Part shown: positions 42,805-50,807 of the stretch, in pieces | Layout of the letters: every line of letters starts with the position of its first letter | How positions within the stretch are numbered: the first letter of the stretch is position 1 | NCBI GenBank assembly: GCA_963817785.1 | Contig: CAWFPL010000008.1 | Span: forward strand, 1,116,001 to 1,180,000 | Direction of reading: 5' to 3' | Length of the DNA stretch: 64,000 nucleotides | Origin: JAKALD01 sp963817785 | GTDB taxonomy: Bacteria > Pseudomonadota > Gammaproteobacteria > Burkholderiales > SG8-39 | The notes under the pieces: generated by a model | The model's database searches: none | What the model was told of the DNA's origin: nothing | Seen by the model: the letters and a program-made list of their open reading frames with translations, nothing else | Program-made: the position numbers and the translations under genes

Positions 42805-43399
42805 CTGCATACCCTCTGTGTTTGATCCTGCCAAGTTGATATCGCTGCGCGCGCGGCCCGCGAGACCGGGGGTACGCGCTCTCGCCTAGCGGCAAGCCCT
42901 TCAGCGACGGCCCATCCTCCTCGAAACGTACTTGCTTGTTTGTTGCCTGTTGAAGCAGTGGCGCACGCGAGCGCGCCGGCATGCAAACGTGCCGCCCGGA
43001 CCCACGCGAGCGCGGGATTGTGCGAATGGGGCACTCCTTTGTCAAACGAAATCTCAGCGCGCGACGGCGTGCCGCAAGATTCGCTCTGCGGCGGGCCGCA
43101 GCGTGCACCAATTCGGGTGCGCGCCGCGCCGTCCTGACATCATTGTCAGCTCAGTGCGGCATGCTGCGCGGCCGGCCCGAGGCCGCGGTTCACCCACCAG
43201 CCCATTGCATCCCGCCGTCGCGCGGCGCGCGCCTTCGGTAAACGCGACGCGCTTGCGTTCTTCGCGGCGCAGCGACGCCTGCCCCCGCCGGCATTGGAGG
43301 GGCGGAAACACTTTGTTACCAAAAACGGGACGGGCCCCGGAACGGCAGAGCTACACTGACGGTCGAAGTAAGGTAGGCCCCATCGCGGGGAGGCATGAG
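42805..43399. other. Divergent intergenic region, 595 bp, no gene
   Basis: No frame here has a convincing start and codon pattern. The left part should hold the promoter of the binding-protein operon and the right part that of the gene at 43400, where TACACT (about 43351) is the best -10 candidate. A short dyad CTGACATCATTGTCAG lies near 43134-43149 and could be an operator. No FNR-type box was found. Confidence 0.5.
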
Positions 43400-43780
43400 A
43401 TGAACACCATGAAAAAGTCGGCGTTGGTCGCGGTCGCGCTGGCGTTCTTCGTCGGCGCCAGCGCGCCGGCGCTCGCCGATCGTCATTGGCACGACCACGA
43501 CGGCGGTCACGTCCACTTCGGGCTTTACTTCGGCGCGCCGCTGGGATGGAACGACTGGTACTACCCGCCTGCCTATTACTCCCCCTATTACTATTACCCG
43601 CCGCGGGTGGTGGTTCCGAGCTCGCCGCCGGTATACGTGGAGCAGCCGAACCCGCAGGCGGCCCCCGAATCGCAGCAGTACTGGTGGTACTACTGCCCCG
43701 ACTCGAAGACCTACTATCCCTACATCAAGCAATGCCCGGGAGGCTGGCAGCGCGTCGCGCCGCAGCCCCCGCCGGGCTGA
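43400..43780 (+). CDS. Exported Tyr/Pro-rich conserved protein
   Basis: 126 residues. Signal peptide (about 1-27, ending ASAPALA). The mature part begins with a His/Asp cluster (DRHWHDHDGGHVHFG). A Tyr/Pro-rich segment (PPAYYSPYYYYPP) follows, then the conserved C-terminal block WWYYCPDSKTYYPYIKQCPGGWQRV with two Cys. This architecture is frequent in Betaproteobacteria, with no known role. The lipoprotein gene follows after 19 nt, so both are probably one operon for the cell envelope. Confidence 0.78.
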   Translation: MNTMKKSALVAVALAFFVGASAPALADRHWHDHDGGHVHFGLYFGAPLGWNDWYYPPAYYSPYYYYPPRVVVPSSPPVYVEQPNPQAAPESQQYWWYYCPDSKTYYPYIKQCPGGWQRVAPQPPPG

Positions 43781-43799
43781 TACCAGGAGCGACAACAAG

Positions 43800-44294
43800 A
43801 TGACCCATCCCCTGCGTTGGTCGGCGCTCGCGGCAACGCTGCTGCTCGGCGCCTGCGCGAGCGTGCCGCCGAGCGGTCCGAGCGTCATGGTGCTGCCCGG
43901 ATCCGGCAAGACCTTCGATCAATTCCGCATGGACGATTACACCTGCCGGCAATTCGCCAGCAGCCAGATCGGCGGCGCGACCGCCGAGCAGGCCTCGACC
44001 AACAGCGGGCTCAAGAGCGCGGCGATTGGCGCCGGCGTGGGCGCCGTGGCCGGCGCGCTTCTCGGCGGGCACGAGGGCGCGGGCGAGGGGGCGGCTGCCG
44101 GCTTGGTGGTCGGCTCGGTCGCGGGCTCGGGCACCGCGCAGAGCTCCTCCTACACGCTGCAGCAGCGCTATGACATCGCCTACCAGCAGTGCATGTACGC
44201 GAAAGGCAACCAGGTGCCGGTCGAAGGCCGCTTCGCGCCGCGTCGCAGCCCCGCCTACGCGCCTCCGCCGCCGCCGCCGGGCTACGACCGCTAA
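43800..44294 (+). CDS. Glycine-zipper lipoprotein
   Basis: 164 residues. Lipobox L-G-A-C at about 16-19. The glycine-zipper segment AAIGAGVGAVAGALLGGHEGAGEGAAAGLVVGSVAGSG (residues ~77-115, excerpted) suggests a membrane-inserting hairpin like those of Rick_17kDa/SlyB proteins. A QQRYDIAYQQCMYAKG block and a Pro-rich tail follow. Ribosome binding site CAGGAG. Cotranscribed with the preceding Tyr/Pro-rich protein. Confidence 0.8.
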   Translation: MTHPLRWSALAATLLLGACASVPPSGPSVMVLPGSGKTFDQFRMDDYTCRQFASSQIGGATAEQASTNSGLKSAAIGAGVGAVAGALLGGHEGAGEGAAAGLVVGSVAGSGTAQSSSYTLQQRYDIAYQQCMYAKGNQVPVEGRFAPRRSPAYAPPPPPPGYDR

Positions 44295-44317
44295 GCTCGC
44301 ATCGGGCGCAGCACGAG

Positions 44318-44340
44318 AAGGGCCGCTCCTGCGGCCCTTT
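44318..44340. terminator. Bidirectional-looking terminator
   Basis: AAGGGCCGC / GCGGCCCTT stem with a TCCT loop and T-run. Before the IS insertion it would have separated the lipoprotein gene from the convergent YXWGXW gene now displaced to 46329. Confidence 0.85.
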
Positions 44341-44475
44341 GCCATTCCGGCGCGCAGCTAGTCCGAAGTTCCTGGGTGCCTCGTAGTTACGCGCGGGACT
44401 AACTTCCCGTCTTTGTTGAGCAATATCGTGGGTGAGCGGTCTTAATCGGCTTCCGTTTGTAGTCACTAAAGTATC

Positions 44476-44504
44476 TTGACATGGCTGCGTGTTGCGCCTA
44501 CTCT
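44476..44504 (+). promoter_or_regulatory. Sigma-70 promoter of the transposase gene
   Basis: TTGACA (44476-44481), a 17-nt spacer and TACTCT (44499-44504). The -10 ends 7 nt before the ATG at 44512, so the transcript should begin at or very near the start codon. Confidence 0.75.
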
Positions 44505-44511
44505 GTTAGGT

Positions 44512-46248
44512 ATGCCAGCCAGAATCGGAACCGCACACGTCGTCACGACGACACGCAAGTACAAGAACCGGGTCTATCGCACCCACCTGCTGCGGCGCAG
44601 TTACCGCGAGGCCGGCCTCGTCAAGAACGAGACCCTGGGCAATCTGTCGCATCTGCCCGAGGCGCTGGTCGAGATCATTCGGCGCTCGCTCAAGGGCGAG
44701 AGCTTCGTGCCGCTGGGGGAAGCCTTCGAGGTGAGCGCCTCGCGTGCGCAGGGCCATGTGCACGCCGTGGCGCAAGCCCTGCGGCGGCTGGACTTGGCCG
44801 CGCTGATCGCCTCCAAGGCCTGCCCCGAGCGCGACCGGGTGCTCGCCATGATCGCGGCTCGGGTGCTCGCCCCGCACAGCAAGCTCGCCACCACGCGCTG
44901 GTGGCACACCACGACGCTGGCGGAGGACTTCGGCGTGGCCGATACGGACGAGGAGGACCTGTACGCGGCCATGGACTGGTTGCTTGAGCGCCAGGACAAG
45001 ATCCAGAAAAAGCTTGCCGCACGACATCTGCGCGCCGGCGCCCTGGTGCTCTACGACCTGTCCTCGAGCTACTTCGAAGGCAGCACCTGCCCCCTGGCCA
45101 AGCTCGGCTACAGCCGCGACGGCAAACGGGGGCTGCTGCAGGTCAACTACGGCCTGCTCACCGATGCGCGCGGCTGCCCGGTGGCGGTGTCGGTGCACGA
45201 GGGCAACGTGGCCGATAGCCAGACCTTGATGCCCGAGGTGAAGCGCCTGCGCGAGGCCTTTGGCCTGGAGCACCTGGTGATGGTGGGCGACCGCGGCATG
45301 ATCTCGCACAAGGTGATCGAGGAGCTTCGCGAGACCGAGGCGATCGGCTGGGTCACGGCGCTCAAGAGCGCCTCGATCCGGGCGCTGGTTGAGCAGGGCG
45401 GGCTGCAGCTGGGCTTGTTCGATGAGCGCAATCTGTTCGAGTTCAGCTCCCCGGAGTACCCCGGGGAGCGGCTGATCGCCTGCCGCAATGCGCAGCTCGC
45501 GAAGCTACGCGCGCACAAGCGCGCGGAGCTCCTCGCGGGGACCGAGACGAACCTCGCGAAGATCAAGGCTCGGGTGGACGCGGGCAGGCTCACCGGCGCC
45601 GATGAGATCGGGCTGCGCGTGGGCAAGCTCATCAACCAGTACAAGGTCGCCAAGCACTTCGAGCTCGCCATCGGCGAGGCGAGCTTCAAGTTCACTCGCA
45701 AGGGCGAGAGCATCGCCGCCGAGGCCGCGCTCGATGGCCTGTACATCATCCGCACCTCGGTGCGCCCCGCGCAAATGGACTCGGCCGATTGCGTGCGCCA
45801 CTACAAGGCCTTGGCCAACGTCGAGCGTGCGTTTCGCTCGCTCAAATCGATCGACCTGAAGGTGCGCCCGATCCATCACCGCCTCGCCGATCGGGTGCGC
45901 GCGCACATCCTGCTGTGCATGCTCGCCTACTACGTCGAGTGGCACATGCGCGAGGCCTGGCGCGAACTGATGTTCGCCGACACCGATCAAGCGGCCAAGG
46001 CCGGGCGCGATCCGGTGGCCCCGGCCAAGCGCTCCAAGGCGGCGCTCGCCAAGGTCACGCGCCACAGGCTCGAGGACGGCACGCCCGCGCACAGCTTCTG
46101 CACCTTGCTCGGCGAACTCGCCACCATCGTGCGCAACACTTGCCGCACCCCCAACGCCGGGCCCGCGGCCCCGAGCTTCGAACTCCTCACCACGCCTAGC
46201 CCCAAGCAACAGCGCGCCCTCGAGTTGCTCCAGCAAATCCGCTTGTAG
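44512..46248 (+). CDS. IS1634-family DDE transposase
   Basis: 578 residues. Motifs fit the IS4/IS1634 DDE type: the first acidic residue in LVLYDLSSSYFEG (about 183), the second in MVGDRGMIS (about 260), and the long insertion then VERAFRSLKSIDLKVRPIHHRLADRVRAHILLC (excerpt, glutamate near 442) typical of the Y-[2]-R-[3]-E-like signature. The frame is intact, so the element may be active. An excellent promoter lies immediately upstream. Confidence 0.93.
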   Translation: MPARIGTAHVVTTTRKYKNRVYRTHLLRRSYREAGLVKNETLGNLSHLPEALVEIIRRSLKGESFVPLGEAFEVSASRAQGHVHAVAQALRRLDLAALIASKACPERDRVLAMIAARVLAPHSKLATTRWWHTTTLAEDFGVADTDEEDLYAAMDWLLERQDKIQKKLAARHLRAGALVLYDLSSSYFEGSTCPLAKLGYSRDGKRGLLQVNYGLLTDARGCPVAVSVHEGNVADSQTLMPEVKRLREAFGLEHLVMVGDRGMISHKVIEELRETEAIGWVTALKSASIRALVEQGGLQLGLFDERNLFEFSSPEYPGERLIACRNAQLAKLRAHKRAELLAGTETNLAKIKARVDAGRLTGADEIGLRVGKLINQYKVAKHFELAIGEASFKFTRKGESIAAEAALDGLYIIRTSVRPAQMDSADCVRHYKALANVERAFRSLKSIDLKVRPIHHRLADRVRAHILLCMLAYYVEWHMREAWRELMFADTDQAAKAGRDPVAPAKRSKAALAKVTRHRLEDGTPAHSFCTLLGELATIVRNTCRTPNAGPAAPSFELLTTPSPKQQRALELLQQIRL

Positions 46249-46328
46249 ACAGAATCCGGAACCCCCAAACCACCCCAAGCGCTTGTCGCGCAAGGTCAAA
46301 CTTGCGCGGTGCATACAGGAACTTCAGG

Positions 46329-46721
46329 CTAGTTGCGGTCACCGCGGCCGTGCCCGCGGTCCCGATCCCGATCGCGGTCGTGCTCACGCCGACGCTCGTG
46401 CCGCTCGTGGCGCTCGCGCGCCCAGTCGCCCCGCACGAAGCGCCACTGCCTGCCGACGTGCTCCCAATGCTCGGGCTGCCAGCGGTATCCCGGCCGGCCC
46501 AGGATCCAGCGCCCGCGGACCCAGACGTGCATGTGCCCGTTCCATCCCCAGTATCCCGGCACCCAGACGTAGCCGGGGCGCGGAGCGGGTACCACCTCGA
46601 CACGCACGGGCGGCGGCGGCACGCCGATCTCGATGTTGAGACTCACCTGGGCGAAGGCAGCCGGTGCCGCAACGATCCCCGCGACGACCAGCGCTCCCAG
46701 CAGCGCTCTCCTGACATTCAT
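46329..46721 (-). CDS. Exported YXWGXW-repeat protein
   Basis: 130 residues from the ATG at 46721 (AGGAGG ribosome binding site). Signal peptide (about 1-24), then PGYVWVPGYWGWNGHMHVWV and RPGYRWQPEHWEHVGRQWRF, two copies of the YXWGXW-type motif. A highly charged Arg/Asp/His tail (about 100-130) follows. Such proteins are common in Betaproteobacteria, with no known function. Its stop codon lies in the target duplication of the IS, but the reading frame itself is complete. Confidence 0.82.
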   Translation of the reverse strand: MNVRRALLGALVVAGIVAAPAAFAQVSLNIEIGVPPPPVRVEVVPAPRPGYVWVPGYWGWNGHMHVWVRGRWILGRPGYRWQPEHWEHVGRQWRFVRGDWARERHERHERRREHDRDRDRDRGHGRGDRN

Positions 46722-46865
46722 CACGCGACCCTCCTTTTCTCGACGTTCACGCCGCCGCCGATCGGGGCGCGCGTGAGGTGAAGCTTACGCCCGAGGCGCG
46801 CTCGATTCGCGCACGCGTTGTAATCGGATGTGCCGGCGCGGCCAGGTGTCGGCCGGCGGCGACGC

Positions 46866-47273
46866 CTAGCGCTGCCAGTCGGCGCGCCGGAAGCGCCGCC
46901 GCCGCGAGGGGATGCTGAGGCGTTTGTCGCAGTACTCGTCGATGCGCGCGCGCACGAAGACGCGGACGTCCTCCGGCAGCGCTTGCGACACCGCCTCGAA
47001 GCGCGCGATCACCGGATCGTCCTCCGGCTTGTGACCGGGCGCCAGCTTGGCGCCGAGGATCTCCCCGGCGCCGCCGTGCCGCACCCCGTCGTGAAAGAAG
47101 CCGAGCCCCTTTTCCCACACCAAGGCGCGCTCGCCGGTGCCGACGCCGTAGCACAGCTGTAACAGCGTGATCTCGCCCTTCGCCTGCCAGACGAAGAGAT
47201 CGAAGTATTGGTCGTGGAACCAGCGCCGTCGGGCCGGTGGCTCATCCGCGACACCGAGGATTTCGCGAAACAT
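46866..47273 (-). CDS. Conserved hypothetical protein (135 aa)
   Basis: Compact soluble protein with a Trp/Phe-rich N-terminal half (RRRWFHDQYFDLFVWQAKGEIT...) and a basic C-terminus (PSRRRRFRRADWQR). No signal peptide or known catalytic motif. No ribosome binding site is evident. It follows the RtcB/DUF72 genes on the same strand after 45 bp and could be the last member of that operon. Confidence 0.6.
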   Translation of the reverse strand: MFREILGVADEPPARRRWFHDQYFDLFVWQAKGEITLLQLCYGVGTGERALVWEKGLGFFHDGVRHGGAGEILGAKLAPGHKPEDDPVIARFEAVSQALPEDVRVFVRARIDEYCDKRLSIPSRRRRFRRADWQR

Positions 47274-47318
47274 GGTTGCAGGCGCTATTTAACCATTAAA
47301 GCGAGGATGCGAGACGTC

Positions 47319-48071
47319 TCAGCGCCCTGCGCCCGAGCGCAGCAGAGCGAGCAGCCGCAGCGCATTGCGCGGCGCGTGGCCCAAGGCGTCGTTGTCGAAG
47401 TACACGTGCACGTCGCGCCCCTCGCGCAGCCAGCGCCGCACCCGCGCCGCCCAGGCCCGCAGCTCGCCTTCCCGGTAGGCCGACGCGTAAGTGAGTGCGT
47501 GGCCGTGCAGGCGCGCATACACCAGGTCGGTCGTGACCGCGTCCCACAGCGGCCAGTCGGCGGCGTCGGACTGGCAGTTGGCGATGCGATGCGCGTGCAG
47601 GCACGCGGCCACCTCGACGTCGAACCACGACGGATGCCGGAACTCGATCGCGTGGCGCACGCGGCGCCAGCGCCCGAGCGCGCGCGCGAAGCCCTCGAGC
47701 CGCTCCAGGTTGCGGTGCAGGTTGTTCGGCAGCTGCCACAGCACCACCGCGAGCTTCGCGCCCAGCCCGGCGGCGCGGCTGCGCTCCAGACGGATGGCGG
47801 GCAGCGGATCGTTCAGCTTCTTGTTGTGCGTGAGATAGCGGTGCGCCTTGATGGCGAAGCGGAAAGCAGGCGGCGTCTCGGCGGCCCAGCGGCGGAAGGT
47901 TTCCACGCTCTGCAGCCGGTAGAAGGTGGCGTTCACCTCGAGCGCGCTGAACTGCCCGGCGCACAGCCCCAGCCAGTCCTTCTTCGGCCGGCCGACGTAG
48001 AACGACTCGCGCCACGCGTCGTAATTCCAGCCGCTCGTGCCGATATAAGCGCGCCTCGTGACGCCGTTCAT
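47319..48071 (-). CDS. DUF72 family TIM-barrel-like protein
   Basis: 250 residues from the ATG at 48071. Family start IGTSGWNYDAWRESFY (about 9-24), then FSALEVNATFYRLQS, FAIKAHRYLTH and HAIEFRHPSWF, all characteristic of DUF72 (YecE-like). The fold is TIM-barrel-like with unknown activity. Its start overlaps the rtcB stop (ATGA), so translation is coupled to the RNA ligase, which hints at a role beside RNA repair. A fused operon like this is not well characterised to my knowledge. Confidence 0.88.
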   Translation of the reverse strand: MNGVTRRAYIGTSGWNYDAWRESFYVGRPKKDWLGLCAGQFSALEVNATFYRLQSVETFRRWAAETPPAFRFAIKAHRYLTHNKKLNDPLPAIRLERSRAAGLGAKLAVVLWQLPNNLHRNLERLEGFARALGRWRRVRHAIEFRHPSWFDVEVAACLHAHRIANCQSDAADWPLWDAVTTDLVYARLHGHALTYASAYREGELRAWAARVRRWLREGRDVHVYFDNDALGHAPRNALRLLALLRSGAGR

Positions 48072-49498
48072 CCCTTGATGCACACCAGCGGCTCGACGCG
48101 CGCGACCTTCTTCGCCAAGCCGGCGAAGTCGGCGGCATCGACCACCGCCGCGACGTCCTTGTAGGCGTCCGGCGCCTCCTCGGCGATGCCGCGCATCGAC
48201 GGGCTCCTGATCAGGATGCCGCGCGCGGCGAGCGCGTCGATCACCTGCCGGCCCTTCCAGGTGCGCAGCGCCTGGTGGCGGCTCATGGCGCGGCCCGCGC
48301 CGTGGCAGGCCGAGGAGAACGAGCGCGCTTCCGACTCCCGCGTGCCGGCGAGCACGTACGAGCCGGTGCCCATCGAGCCGCCGATCAGCACTGGCTGGCC
48401 GGCCGCGCGCAACGCCTGCGGGATGTCCGGATGCCCCGGCCCGAAAGCGCGCGTCGCGCCCTTGCGGTGGACGTAGAGCCTGCGCGTGCCGCCGTCGACG
48501 CGGTGCTCCTCGACCTTGCAGGTGTTGTGCGACACGTCGTAGAGCAGCGGCAACCGCGCCTGCGGCAGCGCATCGGCGAGCACCTTGCGCACCAGGTGCG
48601 TGAGGATCTGGCGGTTGGCGAGCGCGCAGTTGATCGCGGCGCGCATCGCGCCGAGGTAGTCCTGGCCGACTTCGGAATTGATCGGCGCGCAGGCGAGCTC
48701 GCGGTCCGGCAGGCGGATCCCGTGCTGCGGGGCGGCGATCGCCATGCGCTTGAGGTACTCCGTGCCGATCTGGTGCCCGAGACCGCGCGAGCCGCAGTGG
48801 ATCATCACCACGATGTCGCCGCGCTTGAGGCCGAAGGCCGCGGCGATCGCCGCGTCGTACACCTCGGTAACCTCCTGCACCTCGAGGTAGTGATTGCCGC
48901 TGCCGAGCGTGCCCATCTCGTCGCGCTGGCGCTTCTTCGCCAGCGCCGACACGTTGCCCGGCTTCGCGTGCGGCATCTGTCCGCGCTCCTCGATCCGGTC
49001 CAGGTCCGCCGCCTCGCCCCAGCCGCGCTCGACCGCCCATTTCGCACCGCCGGCGAGCATGGCGTCCATCTCGACGTCGTTCAGGTGGATCGCGCCGGTG
49101 CTGCCGACCCCCGCCGGGATGCGGTAATAGAGCATCTCGGCCAGCTCCTTCTGCACCCGCATGATGTCGGCGCGCGCCAGGCCCGTGTGCAGGCAGCGCA
49201 CGCCGCAGGAGATATCGAAGCCCACGCCGCCGGCCGACACCACGCCGCCCTCGTCCGGATCGAACGCGGCCACGCCGCCGATGGGAAAGCCGTAGCCCCA
49301 GTGCGCGTCGGGCATGGCGTAGGAGGCTTTCACGATTCCGGGCAGCGTCGCGACGTTGACCGCCTGCTCGTACACCTTGTGGTCCATGTCGCGCAGCAGC
49401 GCCTCGCTCGCGTAGATCACCGCCGGCACGCGCATCGCGCCCTGCTTCGGGATCTCCCACTCGTAGTCCGAGCGCCGCTCGAGAAGACTCAGGTCCAT
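48068..49498 (-). CDS. rtcB: RNA-splicing ligase RtcB
   Basis: 476 residues. Joins 2',3'-cyclic phosphate and 5'-OH RNA ends using GTP and Mn2+. Metal ligands are visible: Asp/Cys in GVGFDISCGVRC (about 95), His in GSGNHYLEV, His in IHCGSRGLGHQ and His in YDVSHNTCKVEEH. The guanylylated His is in SACHGAGRAMSR (about 398). One nt after the archease stop. No RtcR/sigma-54 arrangement as in E. coli is seen. Instead a FNR-type box lies upstream of the operon. Confidence 0.95.
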   Translation of the reverse strand: MDLSLLERRSDYEWEIPKQGAMRVPAVIYASEALLRDMDHKVYEQAVNVATLPGIVKASYAMPDAHWGYGFPIGGVAAFDPDEGGVVSAGGVGFDISCGVRCLHTGLARADIMRVQKELAEMLYYRIPAGVGSTGAIHLNDVEMDAMLAGGAKWAVERGWGEAADLDRIEERGQMPHAKPGNVSALAKKRQRDEMGTLGSGNHYLEVQEVTEVYDAAIAAAFGLKRGDIVVMIHCGSRGLGHQIGTEYLKRMAIAAPQHGIRLPDRELACAPINSEVGQDYLGAMRAAINCALANRQILTHLVRKVLADALPQARLPLLYDVSHNTCKVEEHRVDGGTRRLYVHRKGATRAFGPGHPDIPQALRAAGQPVLIGGSMGTGSYVLAGTRESEARSFSSACHGAGRAMSRHQALRTWKGRQVIDALAARGILIRSPSMRGIAEEAPDAYKDVAAVVDAADFAGLAKKVARVEPLVCIKG

Positions 49499-49499
49499 G

Positions 49500-49916
49500 T
49501 CAAACGTCCACCACCGTCTGCGCCACCCAGCCGCCGTCCTCGCGCGCGACGTGCAGCGTGGTGTAGGTGGCGCCCTTGACCTCGACCGCCGGTTGGTGGC
49601 GCGCCGCGTCGACTCGCTCGCCGCGTGCCTCGGCGGACAAACGCGTGCCTGCGAGCCGGACCGCGAAGCGGCTGAACAGCATCCTGCGCGTGGCCATCTC
49701 GTACACCAAGTTGTTCAGCCATTCGGCGAGCAGCAGCTCGTCGTCCGGCGCCTCGCACTCGATCGACACCGCCTCGCGCGGCTCGACCGTCGCCGGGTCG
49801 CTGACCGCCGCGGTCAGCGCGAGCGCGGCCTGCTCGAACGCCTCGGCCTTGCTCGCGCCGAAGCCGCGCACGCCGATGTCCGCCCCGTGCGGGTAATGCT
49901 CCCAGTGCGCGCGCAT
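49500..49916 (-). CDS. Archease, RtcB activator
   Basis: 138 residues from the ATG at 49916 (GGGAG ribosome binding site). The frame is open to 49976. N-terminal WEHYPHGADIGVRGFG is the metal-binding archease signature. The central WLNNLVYEMATRRMLFSRF helix and a C-terminal VVDV end, with the terminal Asp used for metal binding, agree with the family. Archease accelerates RtcB guanylylation and allows multiple turnover. First gene of the archease-rtcB-DUF72 operon. Confidence 0.93.
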   Translation of the reverse strand: MRAHWEHYPHGADIGVRGFGASKAEAFEQAALALTAAVSDPATVEPREAVSIECEAPDDELLLAEWLNNLVYEMATRRMLFSRFAVRLAGTRLSAEARGERVDAARHQPAVEVKGATYTTLHVAREDGGWVAQTVVDV

Positions 49917-49985
49917 CTCGCGCTCCCGCGCCCTCGGCAAGCCGCGCCGAAAGCTTTCTTGTAGCGCAATCGCCACCGCCCGCCT

Positions 49986-49999
49986 TTGATGTGCGTCAA
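49986..49999 (-). promoter_or_regulatory. FNR/ANR-type box upstream of archease-rtcB
   Basis: Minus strand TTGACgcacATCAA. A TACAAG -10-like hexamer (49963-49958) follows after 22 nt, giving a predicted start at 49951 and the box centre at -41.5. The same box lies 64.5 bp upstream of the mlaE ATG at 50057, close to a class I distance if that mRNA is leaderless. Confidence 0.75.
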
Positions 50000-50056
50000 T
50001 CCGCAGCGCCGGCAGCGGCGCGTGGTGCCGCGGCCGCGGCGCGGTATGATCCGCGC

Positions 50057-50806
50057 ATGCAATCGCTCTGGTCGTTCCACCGCCGCGTCGGCTTCGCCGC
50101 CGTTGCGCTGGTGACTGCGCTCTCGCCCGCAGCCTACGACCGGGCCGCCCGCCAAGTGGCGGCGCGCCAGATCTACTTCTCGGCCTGGCAGGTATTGCCG
50201 GGCTTCACCCTCGCGTGCGCGCTGATCAGCTACGTGCTGATCCACATCATGGCGCAGACCGCCCACGACTACGGCATGTCGGGGTACGCGCTGCAGTTGA
50301 CCGAGCGCGTCCTGGTGCTCGAGCTGATCCCGCTGTTCGCGGCACTGTTCGTCGCGCTGCGTTCGGGCGCCGCCATCAATACCGAGATCGCTCTGATGCA
50401 CATCCGCGGCGACCTCGAGGCGCTGGAGCTCTCGGGCAAGGACCCCCTGCGCCACGAAATCATGCCGCGGGTGCTCGGCAGCGCGGTCGCGGTGACGCTG
50501 CTGTGCTTTCTCAACTGCGCGCTCGCCCTGCTGCTCACCTATTACGCTCTGTACGGCTTCTCGCCCTGGGGGCTGGGGCAGTTCCTGCGCGTCACCGGCA
50601 AGGTGTTCAGCCCGCAGGCCTCGATCGGCCTGGCGCTGAAAACGCTGCTGTTCGGCGTTTCGGTGGCGGTGATCCCGATCACCGCGGCGCTCGCCACGCC
50701 GCGGTTGCCGCGCCTCGCGCCGGTCGCCGTGCTGCGCGGCATGGTGCGCCTGATGATCGCCCTGGCGGTGATCGAGGGCGTGTTCCTGGCGCTTCTTTAC
50801 GCCTAG
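50057..50806 (+). CDS. mlaE: MlaE-family lipid ABC transporter permease
   Basis: 249 residues from the ATG at 50057, with about five to six membrane helices. The family core QTAHDYGMSGYALQLTERVLVLELIPLFAALFVALRSGAAI (excerpt around 70-115) and the MHIRGDLEALELSGKDP loop match MlaE permeases of MCE systems, which move phospholipids between the inner and outer membranes. TATGAT ends 6 nt before the ATG without a ribosome binding site. MlaD follows after 1 nt. The ATPase is not here but at 21.3 kb. Confidence 0.9.
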   Translation: MQSLWSFHRRVGFAAVALVTALSPAAYDRAARQVAARQIYFSAWQVLPGFTLACALISYVLIHIMAQTAHDYGMSGYALQLTERVLVLELIPLFAALFVALRSGAAINTEIALMHIRGDLEALELSGKDPLRHEIMPRVLGSAVAVTLLCFLNCALALLLTYYALYGFSPWGLGQFLRVTGKVFSPQASIGLALKTLLFGVSVAVIPITAALATPRLPRLAPVAVLRGMVRLMIALAVIEGVFLALLYA

Positions 50807-50807
50807 C

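Larger units (their letters stand above)
44362..46328 (+). mobile_element. Intact IS1634-type insertion sequence with CTAG duplication
   Basis: 1967 bp. Imperfect terminal inverted repeats lie at 44362-44379 and 46311-46328 (14 of 18 positions match, core GAAGTTCCTG). Both ends are flanked directly by CTAG (44358-44361 and 46329-46332), consistent with a 4-bp target duplication. One long transposase frame is uninterrupted. The right copy of CTAG contains the TAG stop of the neighbouring minus-strand gene, so the element landed exactly at a stop codon. I place it in the IS1634 family by the transposase. Confidence 0.88.

Noticed and set aside
42932..43399. N-terminal extension of the gene at 43400 back to 42932
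   Set aside because: The extension lacks a ribosome binding site and is low-complexity. The ATG at 43400 starts a normal signal peptide.
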